This document shows, piece by piece, positions 1-6,940 of a DNA stretch of 12,369 nt. The notes beneath the pieces were generated by a model that saw nothing but the letters and a program-made list of their open reading frames with translations, was not told the DNA's origin and ran no database searches. Source of the stretch: Paracoccaceae bacterium (GTDB taxonomy: Bacteria > Pseudomonadota > Alphaproteobacteria > Rhodobacterales > Rhodobacteraceae); contig JAESRD010000066.1 in the NCBI GenBank assembly GCA_016764835.1, forward strand, positions 1 through 12,369, in the 5' to 3' direction. Position numbers and translations under genes: made by a program. How positions within the stretch are numbered: position 1 is the stretch's first letter; the number at the start of each line of letters is the position of its first letter.

Positions 1-54
1 ACGGCGCGCCAAGACGCGATTGACGCCTTCCTCGGCACGGCAAGCACAGCATAA
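1..54 (+). CDS. C-terminal end of an unidentified upstream protein (partial)
   Basis: The frame beginning at base 1 is open for 17 codons and ends at TAA 52-54. The visible tail reads TARQDAIDAFLGTASTA. This is too short to assign to a family. It stops only 12 bp before the next ATG, and the AAGGA ribosome binding site of that next gene lies directly after the stop codon. The two genes are therefore probably in one transcription unit. That this frame is the coding one is an inference from position and spacing only. Confidence 0.5.
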   Translation, partial: TARQDAIDAFLGTASTA

Positions 55-66
55 AAAGGACCCGCC

Positions 67-885
67 ATGAGTGACCAAGCACCTGCCCCTATTTATGAAA
101 TTTATGGCATCCGCCATGCGGTCAACACTGTGCGGACCCGCAACAATAATTTCATTATCGACGCAAACCCAACAGAGCCGCTACAGCTTGATTTCTTTTG
201 CTGGGTGCTGGTCAGCCCTGAACGCACGATCATCGTCGATACTGGGCTCGACCCTGAAAAGGGCGCGGTAAATGCCCACCGGCAAGTGATTAGCCCGGTT
301 GATGCCTGGATAGCTCTGGGGATTGATCCCCAGGCCGTTGATACTGTTGTCCTGACCCACGCACATTATGACCATCTTGGCTACCTTGATGCCCTACCCA
401 ATGCACGCTTCTATATGCAGGCCGAAGAAATGGCCTATGTCACCGGCCCGTGGATGGAGAAACCTCTGTTTCGGCATGCCTATGCGCTGGATGAAATCAA
501 ACAGCTTGTTGATTTACTGCATCAGGGCCGGTTGCATCTTCATGGCCGCGAATATGACATTGCTGATGGCGTATCGGCCCATTGGGTTGGTGGCCATTGC
601 GCCGGTCAAGAGGTTTTGCGCGTGCGCACCGCGCGCGGCTGGGTGGTTTTGGCCTCTGACGCGCTACACTATTATGAAGAGCTTGAACGCGGCATTCCCT
701 TTGCTGTGGCCTTCAACCTGTCAGACATGATTGCCGCCCATGATACGATCCGGGCGCTGGCCGATAGTGATGATCACATCATCCCAGCCCATGATCCGCG
801 CGTCACTGCCGCCTATCCTCCAGCGGCACCAGAATTCAAGAATAAGATCCTGCGGCTTGACCTTACCCCAAAGAACGCGCGATGA
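67..885 (+). CDS. MBL-fold metallohydrolase, AHL-lactonase-like family
   Basis: This 272-residue protein has the metallo-beta-lactamase fold. The metal-binding set is visible: THAHYDHLG at residues 97-105 gives H98, H100, D102 and H103, followed by H177 in VGGHCAGQ, D198 in LASDALHYY and H242 in IIPAHDP. This complete two-metal site predicts a zinc or iron hydrolase acting on a lactone, thioester or related ester. The N-terminal region and the HxHxDH/H/D/H spacing resemble the AiiA-like group usually named N-acyl homoserine lactonase, but many members of that group are not quorum-quenching enzymes. There is no signal peptide, so it is probably cytoplasmic. The start at 67 is supported by AAGGA at 56-60 with 6 bp spacing. 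It is followed after 54 bp by a GntR regulator, and next to acyl-CoA genes a catabolic lactonase or thioesterase role is more likely than signalling. The family call is firm; the substrate is unknown. Confidence 0.9.
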   Translation: MSDQAPAPIYEIYGIRHAVNTVRTRNNNFIIDANPTEPLQLDFFCWVLVSPERTIIVDTGLDPEKGAVNAHRQVISPVDAWIALGIDPQAVDTVVLTHAHYDHLGYLDALPNARFYMQAEEMAYVTGPWMEKPLFRHAYALDEIKQLVDLLHQGRLHLHGREYDIADGVSAHWVGGHCAGQEVLRVRTARGWVVLASDALHYYEELERGIPFAVAFNLSDMIAAHDTIRALADSDDHIIPAHDPRVTAAYPPAAPEFKNKILRLDLTPKNAR

Positions 886-939
886 AGGTTTGCATCTCGC
901 TATTTTTAGAGGTCTGTGCTGGTACGCAGGGAATATACG

Positions 940-1587
940 ATGGACGACAACCTAATACATCAAACCAAAGAAGAACGCGTGGCAAGCTTTTTGCGCGAGG
1001 GTATAATCTCGGGCCGCTTCGCGCGGGGCTCAAAGCTCAAGCAAGCGCAGATCGCCGAGATGATCGGCACATCGATCACGCCAGTGCGCGAAGCGATCAA
1101 ATTGCTCGAGGCCGAGGGCTTTGTGCTGGGCAATTCGCACCGGGGGGCTGTGGTCGCCCCATTCGACATTCATGCAGCCGAAGAAATCACCGACTTGCGG
1201 GTGACTTTGGAATGCAAACTTGGGCTCAGAGCGCTCAACCGATTGAACAAGCAAGATCTCGACGCCTTGTGCAAACTGCAAGACCAGTTCGAGGCGGCAG
1301 CAGCCCAAGACGACCGCGATGCGGTGCGCAGCATCAACTACCGGTTTCACGAGACCATCTATCAGGCCGCCGGTCTGCCGCAAACATTGCGGTTTGTCCG
1401 CACCCTATGGGCACGCTACCCGTTCGACCTGATAAACAAGCTCGACAACCGGATAGAACGCGCCTCGAAAGAGCACCGCAGCATGCTCAATGCTTTGATC
1501 GCCCGCGACGAAGCAGCGCTACTATCGGCCTTGCAAACACATATTCGAGCTGGCTGGGACGAGTTCAGCGACAGCTACGTCGAATAG
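940..1587 (+). CDS. GntR-family transcriptional regulator, FadR/FCD subfamily
   Basis: This is a 215-residue one-component regulator. Residues 8-75 form the GntR winged helix-turn-helix, with the typical stretch KQAQIAEMIGTSITPVREAI followed by LEAEGFV and the wing SHRGAVVAP. Residues 80-210 form an all-helical FCD ligand domain. Its likely metal ligands are D85, H137 (YRFHETI), H179 (KEHRSML) and H201 (LQTHIRAG). FCD regulators bind small carboxylates or acyl-CoAs and usually release DNA when the ligand binds. I chose the ATG at 940 over the in-frame GTG at 916 because AGGGA lies at 929-933 with good spacing and because family members normally begin just before the TKEERV segment. It is the obvious candidate controller of the catabolic genes on either side. 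The palindromes at 2273-2282 and 2389-2402 are candidate operators (inference). Confidence 0.93.
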   Translation: MDDNLIHQTKEERVASFLREGIISGRFARGSKLKQAQIAEMIGTSITPVREAIKLLEAEGFVLGNSHRGAVVAPFDIHAAEEITDLRVTLECKLGLRALNRLNKQDLDALCKLQDQFEAAAAQDDRDAVRSINYRFHETIYQAAGLPQTLRFVRTLWARYPFDLINKLDNRIERASKEHRSMLNALIARDEAALLSALQTHIRAGWDEFSDSYVE

Positions 1588-1637
1588 CAACCGGAGACGC
1601 CTTTTCGTTCCGTTCCGGTTGCCCACCAACAACCGGA
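1587..1637 (+). promoter_or_regulatory. Three alternating repeats able to form two competing hairpins
   Basis: CAACCGGA occurs at 1588-1595 and again at 1630-1637, with its reverse complement TCCGGTTG at 1614-1621 between them. The middle arm can pair with the left arm (9 bp, 1587-1595 with 1614-1622, 18-nt loop) or with the right arm (8 bp, 8-nt loop), but not both. The left arm touches the gntR stop codon and the right arm ends 7 bp before the AAGGAG of the next gene. This could be a terminator/antiterminator-like switch, an mRNA stability element or a protein-binding repeat. No U-run follows either hairpin, so a simple intrinsic terminator is unlikely. Confidence 0.4.
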
Positions 1638-1656
1638 CGACCAAAAGGAGCTCACA

Positions 1657-2244
1657 ATGTCTTCTGATACCATCCTTCTTGTTATGGATATGCTCAACGA
1701 TCTTGTTCACCCCGACGGCATGGGCGCAAAATCTTATGTGCCGCTGTGCAAAGCGCGCGGCGTTTACGACAACACAGCCCATATCATAGCACGTGCGCGC
1801 ACGGCCGGTGTGATGGTTGCCTATGTTCGCATCGGCTTTTCGCCCGATTATTGTGAATGCCCACCCGCATCGCCACTATTTTCTAAGGCCAAAGAAAACA
1901 ATGTTTTCAAACTTGGCGAATGGGGCACCGAAATTTTTGAGGACTTTGCCCCGCTGCCCGGTGATCCAGACATAATCAAACACCGCGTTAGCCCATTTTA
2001 CGCAACCAAACTTGAGCCTTTGTTGCGCGCGCAAGGCATCCGCCACCTGATCCTTACTGGCGTCTCAACAAACGGAGTTGTGTCGGCGGCTGTGCGCGAG
2101 GGCCATGACCGTGATTACGCCTGCACAGTGTTGGAAGATTGCTGCGCTGGGGCGACGCAAACCGAACATGAGCATGCACTTTCCGGGCTGCGGCGCTTTG
2201 CCAAAATATCAACAGCATCAGAAGTCCGCTTCTCTAGCGGTTAA
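1657..2244 (+). CDS. Isochorismatase-fold (cysteine hydrolase family) protein lacking the usual Cys
   Basis: This 195-residue protein has the isochorismatase-like alpha/beta fold. The N-terminal strand LLVMDMLNDLV supplies D11, and IIKHRVSPFYAT supplies K108. These are two members of the Asp-Lys-Cys triad of amidohydrolases such as nicotinamidase and N-carbamoylsarcosine amidase. The third segment reads LILTGVSTNGVVSAAVREG, which puts V141 where amidases have Cys. As I recall the family, a subgroup carries this GVSTxGVV form naturally, and true isochorismatases (EntB, PhzD) act without a Cys. The change therefore points to a different chemistry rather than decay. Cysteines at 66, 68, 156, 162 and 163 lie elsewhere. 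The start is supported by AAGGAG at 1645-1650, 6 bp before ATG. It lies 69 bp behind gntR. The family is clear; the reaction is unknown, with vinyl-ether hydrolysis or C-N hydrolysis both possible. Confidence 0.85.
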   Translation: MSSDTILLVMDMLNDLVHPDGMGAKSYVPLCKARGVYDNTAHIIARARTAGVMVAYVRIGFSPDYCECPPASPLFSKAKENNVFKLGEWGTEIFEDFAPLPGDPDIIKHRVSPFYATKLEPLLRAQGIRHLILTGVSTNGVVSAAVREGHDRDYACTVLEDCCAGATQTEHEHALSGLRRFAKISTASEVRFSSG

Positions 2245-2272
2245 ATCCGCCACCGCGCTCAATCATCCAGTT

Positions 2273-2282
2273 TAATGCATTA
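2273..2282. promoter_or_regulatory. Palindrome TAATGCATTA, upstream copy (candidate operator)
   Basis: This is a perfect 10-bp palindrome lying 28 bp after the stop of the isochorismatase-fold gene. The same decamer recurs at 2391-2400, centre-to-centre distance 118 bp. Two identical AT-rich palindromes in one 235-bp gap suggest a dimeric regulator bound at two sites, possibly with looping. The GntR/FCD protein encoded at 940 is the nearest candidate. The match is direct; the function is inferred. Confidence 0.4.
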
Positions 2283-2374
2283 TCTTGTAGCTGCATCTGT
2301 GTGGTTAAGTCGCTGTGCGGCATTTTTCATCATAAAATCATCTGAATAGCTTCACAATAACCCAAATCTCCTTC

Positions 2375-2404
2375 TTGACGCTCTCATTTATAATGCATTA
2401 TATG
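2375..2404 (+). promoter_or_regulatory. Likely promoter of the catabolic operon overlapping a 14-bp palindrome
   Basis: TTGACG at 2375-2380 resembles a sigma-70 -35 box. TATATG at 2399-2404 (18-bp spacer) or TTATAT at 2398-2403 (17-bp spacer) can serve as the -10 box. The perfect palindrome TATAATGCATTATA covers 2389-2402, from the spacer into the -10 region, so a bound repressor would block polymerase. Transcription would begin near 2411 and leave a leader of about 70 nt before the GTG start at 2480. No other promoter-like sequence of this quality appears before the five-gene operon. Confidence 0.45.
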
Positions 2405-2479
2405 TTATTCAACGACACGGTCCAAGCGATTCACAGGTTTGGGCAAAATTCAGAAATACTCACAGGGAGGTCCTCAAAA

Positions 2480-3694
2480 GTGGCCACTGCAGATAAAACA
2501 AAAACCCATAGTGTGGGCGAAGCGCCGGCAGAGGGTAAGATTACCGATGAAGCCGTTGCAGCTGCGCGCGCCATGGTCGGCCTACAATTGCGGCCCGAGG
2601 GCCCTTACCTTCAAGACGCAACCGCCGATACGTTGCGCAATTGGTGCAATGGCGTCGGCGATCTAAACCCGCTTTACCGCGAGCAAGGCTACGGCGCCGC
2701 GTCGCGCCACGGTGTGCAGCTTGGCCACCCAATGTTCCCCATGGCCTTTGGCTGGATCGGTCGCACGCGCTGGGGTCTGCCGGGTGTTCACGGGTTCTAT
2801 GCAGGCAATGACTGGGAGCTTTTTCGCCATGTTCGCCCCGGCGACAGGGTCAATTCTGTTGAGCGGGTCATTGGCATTGAAGAAAAGGAATCCAAATTCT
2901 CGGGCCGTCTTGTGCTGCAATATGTCGAAGCCACCTATTTCAACCAGCGCGGCGAAATGCTTGCCCGTGCACTCGGCACTTGCACCCGGCACGAACGCAA
3001 AGCAGCGCGCGATGCGGGCAAATACAAAGACATTAAAACCCACGAATACACTTCCGAAGAGTTCGAAGAACTAGATGCGACCATCATGAATGAACCGATG
3101 AACATTCGCGGCTCAAAGGTGCGGTATTGGGAAGATGTTACCGAAGGCGAGACGCTCACACCGATCGTGCGCGGTCCGCTGTCACTCATGGACACAATGG
3201 GCTTTCTCGTTGCTTCTGGTCGTGGCCATACGCATGGCGTGGTTTTTCAAGCAGCAATGAAACATCCCGGTCACTTCTTCCGTAACCCCGAAGCGGGTGG
3301 CGGCATTGAATATACTGGGATCGGTCATCACAGGGAATCTACCGCCAGGGAAGTTGGCGTGCCGGGCGTTTATGATTACGGCCCGCAACGGTCCTCTTGG
3401 CTGGCATCATTGGTTACCAATTGGATGGGCGATGCCGGTTTCCTTAAGCGGGTACGCACTGAAATGCGCCGTTTTAACACGATGGGCGACAGCACATGGT
3501 GCAAAGGCAAGGTCACCAAGAAGTATATTAAAGACGGCTTTGCCCTCGTTGATATTGAAATCTGGGGCGAGAACCAGCGCGGCGAGATCACCACACCGGG
3601 GATCGCCACTGTTGCTCTGCCGTCGCGTGATCCGCAGCTTCGGGTCTTCCTTGATGGCGGCGAGCTTGAACTTGATCTGCCGGTCGTTCGCTAA
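2480..3694 (+). CDS. Double-hotdog MaoC-like protein (acyl-CoA dehydratase/hydratase family)
   Basis: The protein has 404 residues from the GTG at 2480. It appears to contain two hotdog domains: an FAS1-like/MaoC N-terminal domain at about residues 45-172 and a C-terminal hotdog at about 212-385. The N-terminal domain has WCNGVGDLNPLYRE at 55-68. In MaoC hydratases the equivalent motif is GDxNPxH, so D61 is kept but the His position is Y66. The C-terminal domain has conserved HTHGVVFQ and GPQRSSW segments. Such proteins of about 400 residues are commonly found beside CaiB/BaiF transferases in degradation clusters and are expected to add water to an enoyl-CoA or remove it. An in-frame ATG at 2375 was rejected because it coincides with the promoter -35 box; the GTG at 2480 has AGGGAGG at 2464-2470. 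It is the first gene of the operon. The family is firm; the substrate and true activity are unknown. Confidence 0.85.
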   Translation: MATADKTKTHSVGEAPAEGKITDEAVAAARAMVGLQLRPEGPYLQDATADTLRNWCNGVGDLNPLYREQGYGAASRHGVQLGHPMFPMAFGWIGRTRWGLPGVHGFYAGNDWELFRHVRPGDRVNSVERVIGIEEKESKFSGRLVLQYVEATYFNQRGEMLARALGTCTRHERKAARDAGKYKDIKTHEYTSEEFEELDATIMNEPMNIRGSKVRYWEDVTEGETLTPIVRGPLSLMDTMGFLVASGRGHTHGVVFQAAMKHPGHFFRNPEAGGGIEYTGIGHHRESTAREVGVPGVYDYGPQRSSWLASLVTNWMGDAGFLKRVRTEMRRFNTMGDSTWCKGKVTKKYIKDGFALVDIEIWGENQRGEITTPGIATVALPSRDPQLRVFLDGGELELDLPVVR

Positions 3695-3712
3695 TTTAAG
3701 GACGGGCAGGAG

Positions 3713-4879
3713 ATGAACAGCGATAAACCATTGACCGGAATTCGGGTCATTGAACATGCATCGGGCGTTGCGGCGGCTCATGCCGGTCGGTTGTTTTGCC
3801 TGTTGGGGGCCGAAACCATTATGGTTGAGGCCACCGGCCATTCGCCTCTACGTCAAGAGCCGCCCTTTATCGACCAAGAAGGCAGTTCGAGCGCGCTGTT
3901 CGCTTATCTTGCGGCGGGCAAACGTAGCACTATTTGCGACCTGACCGCTACCGCAGGCAAGCTGGCATTTGATCACCTGCTCGCGACCGCTGACATCCTG
4001 ATTGATGACACGCCTGTCGCCGACAGGGCCGCGTTGGGCCTTAGCCCGGCTCAAATCGCAAAAAACCACCCCCATTTGGTGCATTTATCTGTCCTGCCCT
4101 TTGGCGCCATTGGCCCCAAGGCCGGTTGGAAAGGCACAGAGCTGAACCTGATCCATGCGGGTGGCGAAGGCTATCTGCTGCCCAACGGGCTGTCGGCGGA
4201 TCTCTTCCCCGACCGACCGCCCCTAAAAATCGCGGGCCATTTTGCCCAGATGCAAGGCGGTGTTGCGGCCGCCTATGCCGGGCTGGCCGCGCTCTGGACT
4301 GATCAGGGCCAATTCGTCGATGCATCGGTGCAAGACGCCAATGTCATGGTCGGCGCCTTTGGCATCCAGCGTTTCGGGGACGGATCCGTTGAGCACAGGC
4401 AAACGCGCTCCTTTCGCTATGGCGGCGTCATTGAATGCCGCGACGGCTTTGTCGAATTGTTGATGCTCGAAGAGCGCCAATGGCAGGGCTTGATCACCCT
4501 AATGGGGTCGCCTGATTGGGCGCATGACCCTGAATTTGAAAGTGTTCTTGGCCGCTCAGCCCGCGGCGACGAAATCAACCGACACATTCGCGCATGGGCG
4601 CGCGGCTGGGCCGTTGAAAACCTTGTCGCCCGCGCTCAAGAGCAAGGCGTGCCCATGGCGCGCTATAATGAGCCTGCGCATATCTTGACCGGCGCACATG
4701 AAACCGAGCGCGGAATTTTTCTGGATGTCGAGACCGAGAACGGCACAATGGTCAAAGTCCAATCCCTGCCCTGCCGGTTTTGCGCGCAGTCTCTGCCCAT
4801 TGATGGCGCGGTGCCGCGCCCCGGCGCTGACCAGCATTTGCTCGAATTTGGCGCGTCTGACAAAAGGATTGGCGGATGA
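3713..4879 (+). CDS. Class III (CaiB/BaiF family) CoA-transferase, first of a pair
   Basis: This 388-residue protein is a class III CoA-transferase that moves CoA between carboxylic acids through an enzyme-bound aspartyl anhydride. The N-terminus LTGIRVIEHASGVAAAHAGR and LLGAETIMVEA are the family's Rossmann opening. D203 in GQFVDASVQDA matches the catalytic Asp position. The C-terminal RARAQEQGVP-like segment near 305-315 (VARAQEQGVPMARY) is also typical. It lies 18 bp after the MaoC-like gene, with AAGGA at 3698-3702 and a second GGAG directly before ATG. Its stop overlaps the start of a second CoA-transferase (ATGA at 4876-4879), which implies translational coupling. The two could form a heteromer, as in the SmtAB and BbsEF enzymes. 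Intramolecular CoA transfer, as in mesaconyl-CoA C1-C4 transferase, is another possibility. The acid substrate cannot be read from the sequence. Confidence 0.9.
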   Translation: MNSDKPLTGIRVIEHASGVAAAHAGRLFCLLGAETIMVEATGHSPLRQEPPFIDQEGSSSALFAYLAAGKRSTICDLTATAGKLAFDHLLATADILIDDTPVADRAALGLSPAQIAKNHPHLVHLSVLPFGAIGPKAGWKGTELNLIHAGGEGYLLPNGLSADLFPDRPPLKIAGHFAQMQGGVAAAYAGLAALWTDQGQFVDASVQDANVMVGAFGIQRFGDGSVEHRQTRSFRYGGVIECRDGFVELLMLEERQWQGLITLMGSPDWAHDPEFESVLGRSARGDEINRHIRAWARGWAVENLVARAQEQGVPMARYNEPAHILTGAHETERGIFLDVETENGTMVKVQSLPCRFCAQSLPIDGAVPRPGADQHLLEFGASDKRIGG

Positions 4880-6069
4880 AACCATTAGCCGGTATCCGCA
4901 TTGCTGACTTTACCGTTCATGCGGCAGGGCCATTTTGCACCCATATGCTGTCACAGCTGGGCGCCGAGTGCATCAAAATAGAAACCGCGCTGCGGCCTGA
5001 CATTTTTCGCAAATCGCATGCCATTTACGGCCGCGCTGGCCCGGCAACCTTTGATCAGGTCTCGTCCAACAAACTCTCGGTCAGGCTCAACTTAAAGCAC
5101 CCTGACGGCGTTGCCCTTGCCAAACGGTTGGTTGCTATTTCCGACATCGCCGCAGAGAGCTTTCGCGCGGGCGTCATGGCCCGCCTTGGGCTGAGTTACA
5201 AAGATCTGCGCGCTGTGCGAGATGACATTATCATGGTCTCGGTGTCGTCCTCCGGGCAAACCGGACCAGACTCGCATTTTGCCGGCTATGCCCCACTTTT
5301 CGGGGCTTGGGGGGGCTTGGGCCATTTGAGCGGCCATGCCGACGGCCCCCCGGTTGAGATGCGTCACGTCATGGACCATTCCGTTGGCCTGCATGCCGCC
5401 ATGGCCACCGCCGCCGCTTTGCACCAAAGACGGCGCACCGGCAAAGGCTGCCATGTTGATGTCGCCGCACGCGAGGTTGCGTCATCGCTGGTCGGCGATG
5501 CGCTGACAGCCGCCTCGGCCGGGGCACAGCCAGAGCGTATGGGCAACGATGACCTGCGCCACGCACCCCACGGTCTTTATGCCACCAAAGATGACGATCG
5601 TTGGCTGAGCATCGCCGTTGAGAACGACGCCGAATGGCGCGTTTTTGCCGAGCTGATCGGCCGAGCTGATCTGGCCACCGATGCGCGCTTTGCCCTTGAG
5701 ACGACAAGGCACAGCAACCGCAAAGCTCTTGATCCTATCATTACAAACTGGTCGCGCACAAAGGTCGGCGAACAGGCAGCGGCGCAGTTACAACAGGCAG
5801 GCATAGCCGCCCATCTGTCATGGACCGCCGCCGATATCGTCTCCGATCCACATATGCGCCTGCGCGATGCAATCATTGACGTGGCAGAAACCAATGGCAC
5901 CATCCGCGCTGCTGTCGGGCGACCATATCGGTTTTCTAGCGACCCGAGCCTCGGGATCACTGGCGGTACGCCAGAATTTGGCGGTGCAGAAGATTATGTA
6001 TTCGGCGATTTGCTCGGGCTTACACGCCCAGAGATTGACGCGCTGATCGACGCTAAAGCAATCTATTGA
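4876..6069 (+). CDS. Class III (CaiB/BaiF family) CoA-transferase, second of a pair
   Basis: This 397-residue protein is a second, clearly different class III CoA-transferase. The N-terminus LAGIRIADFTVHAAGPFCTH with LSQLGAECIKIE is typical. NLKHPDGVALAKRLV and FRAGVMARLGLSY at about 72-108 are standard family segments, and D195 in GKGCHVDVAARE matches the catalytic Asp. It looks closer to the family norm than its partner. Its ATG overlaps the TGA of the preceding transferase, so the two are made in coupled amounts. This fits a heteromeric succinyl-CoA:dicarboxylate CoA-transferase, or two transferases acting at successive steps. The gene ends at 6069, and the AAGGA of the next gene overlaps its stop codon. 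Family confidence is high; substrate and partnership are inferred. Confidence 0.9.
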   Translation: MKPLAGIRIADFTVHAAGPFCTHMLSQLGAECIKIETALRPDIFRKSHAIYGRAGPATFDQVSSNKLSVRLNLKHPDGVALAKRLVAISDIAAESFRAGVMARLGLSYKDLRAVRDDIIMVSVSSSGQTGPDSHFAGYAPLFGAWGGLGHLSGHADGPPVEMRHVMDHSVGLHAAMATAAALHQRRRTGKGCHVDVAAREVASSLVGDALTAASAGAQPERMGNDDLRHAPHGLYATKDDDRWLSIAVENDAEWRVFAELIGRADLATDARFALETTRHSNRKALDPIITNWSRTKVGEQAAAQLQQAGIAAHLSWTAADIVSDPHMRLRDAIIDVAETNGTIRAAVGRPYRFSSDPSLGITGGTPEFGGAEDYVFGDLLGLTRPEIDALIDAKAIY

Positions 6070-6079
6070 AGGATCACAA

Positions 6080-6937
6080 ATGACCAATGCTCCCGCGCAA
6101 GACTACAGCAATGCTGTTGGCCGTACCCAGCGCCAAACCGCAATAATCGAAACCGACAAAGCCGCTGCACTGGCCGCGACACTTGATCTTGATGATGCAC
6201 CGGCCAGCGGTAGCCCGCTGCCACCGGGCTGGCATTGGCTCTATTTTAACCCCTTCGTTAAACAGCGCGACATCGGCTCTGATGGCCATCCCAAACGCGG
6301 CGGTTTTCTGCCCGATATTCAGTTGCCGCGCCGCATGTGGGCTGGGGGTCGGCTGACCTATCACAGCCCGCTGATTGTTGGCGCACCGGCTGACAAAGAA
6401 AGCGAAATTATCAAGGTCACTGAAAAATCTGGTAAATCTGGCCAGCTGGTATTTGTTACCCTGCGGCACCGCTTATTACAGAACAACATTCTGGCCATCG
6501 AAGAAGAGCAAGACATCGTCTTTCGCGCGGCGCCACCGGCCGGTGCGCCCCGCCCGACGCCCGCCCCTGCCCCTGAAACCGGCACCAGCACCCAGCTCAT
6601 TACGCCTAACCCGGTTTTGCTGTTTAGGTTCTCCGCGCTCACATCGAACGGCCACCGCATTCACTATGATCGCACCTATGCGCAACAAGAAGAGGGCTAC
6701 CATGATCTTGTCGTGCATGGCCCACTTACCGCCACGCTTTTGCAAGGTTTTGCGCAAAATTGCAGACCAGATGCGCGCCTCACCCAGTTTAACTTTCGCG
6801 GCATGGCCCCTCTTTTTGGTGACCGGCCCTTCAGTCTAGAAGCCAACCCCGCCGCCGACGCCAACAAGATTGACGTTTGGGCGCGTGGCCCAGATGGCGC
6901 ACTGGCCATGCAGGCCAGCGCCGAATTTTCGGACTAG
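6080..6937 (+). CDS. Mesaconyl-C4-CoA / itaconyl-CoA hydratase-like MaoC protein
   Basis: This 285-residue protein belongs to the HTD2-like branch of the MaoC superfamily. That branch includes mesaconyl-C4-CoA hydratase of the 3-hydroxypropionate bi-cycle and itaconyl-CoA hydratase (Ich) of itaconate-degrading bacteria, and the length fits both. The N-terminal half has LPPGWHWLYF at 47-56 and RMWAGGRLTYHSPL at 85-98. A Pro/Ala-rich linker lies at about 151-167. The catalytic hotdog follows with FSALTSNGHRIHYDRTYA (184-201), including H195, and EGYHDLVVHGPLTATLL (205-221). The expected reaction is hydration of a C5 enoyl-CoA to citramalyl-CoA, reversible in principle. AAGGA at 6069-6073 lies 6 bp before ATG. 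The gene sits between CoA-transferases and a CitE-like lyase, the order expected for activation, hydration and cleavage. The subfamily call rests on remembered motifs. Confidence 0.82.
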   Translation: MTNAPAQDYSNAVGRTQRQTAIIETDKAAALAATLDLDDAPASGSPLPPGWHWLYFNPFVKQRDIGSDGHPKRGGFLPDIQLPRRMWAGGRLTYHSPLIVGAPADKESEIIKVTEKSGKSGQLVFVTLRHRLLQNNILAIEEEQDIVFRAAPPAGAPRPTPAPAPETGTSTQLITPNPVLLFRFSALTSNGHRIHYDRTYAQQEEGYHDLVVHGPLTATLLQGFAQNCRPDARLTQFNFRGMAPLFGDRPFSLEANPAADANKIDVWARGPDGALAMQASAEFSD

Positions 6938-6940
6938 TTT

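Noticed and set aside
882..1667. 261-codon + strand frame rich in Arg, Gln and Pro overlapping the GntR gene
   Set aside because: It is a shadow of the GntR/FCD gene: the composition is abnormal, no family is recognisable, and the other frame gives a complete conserved regulator.
2375..2479. ATG-started extension (35 codons) of the MaoC-like gene
   Set aside because: It has no ribosome binding site, it coincides with the likely promoter and the palindrome, and the GTG at 2480 has a strong AGGGAGG.
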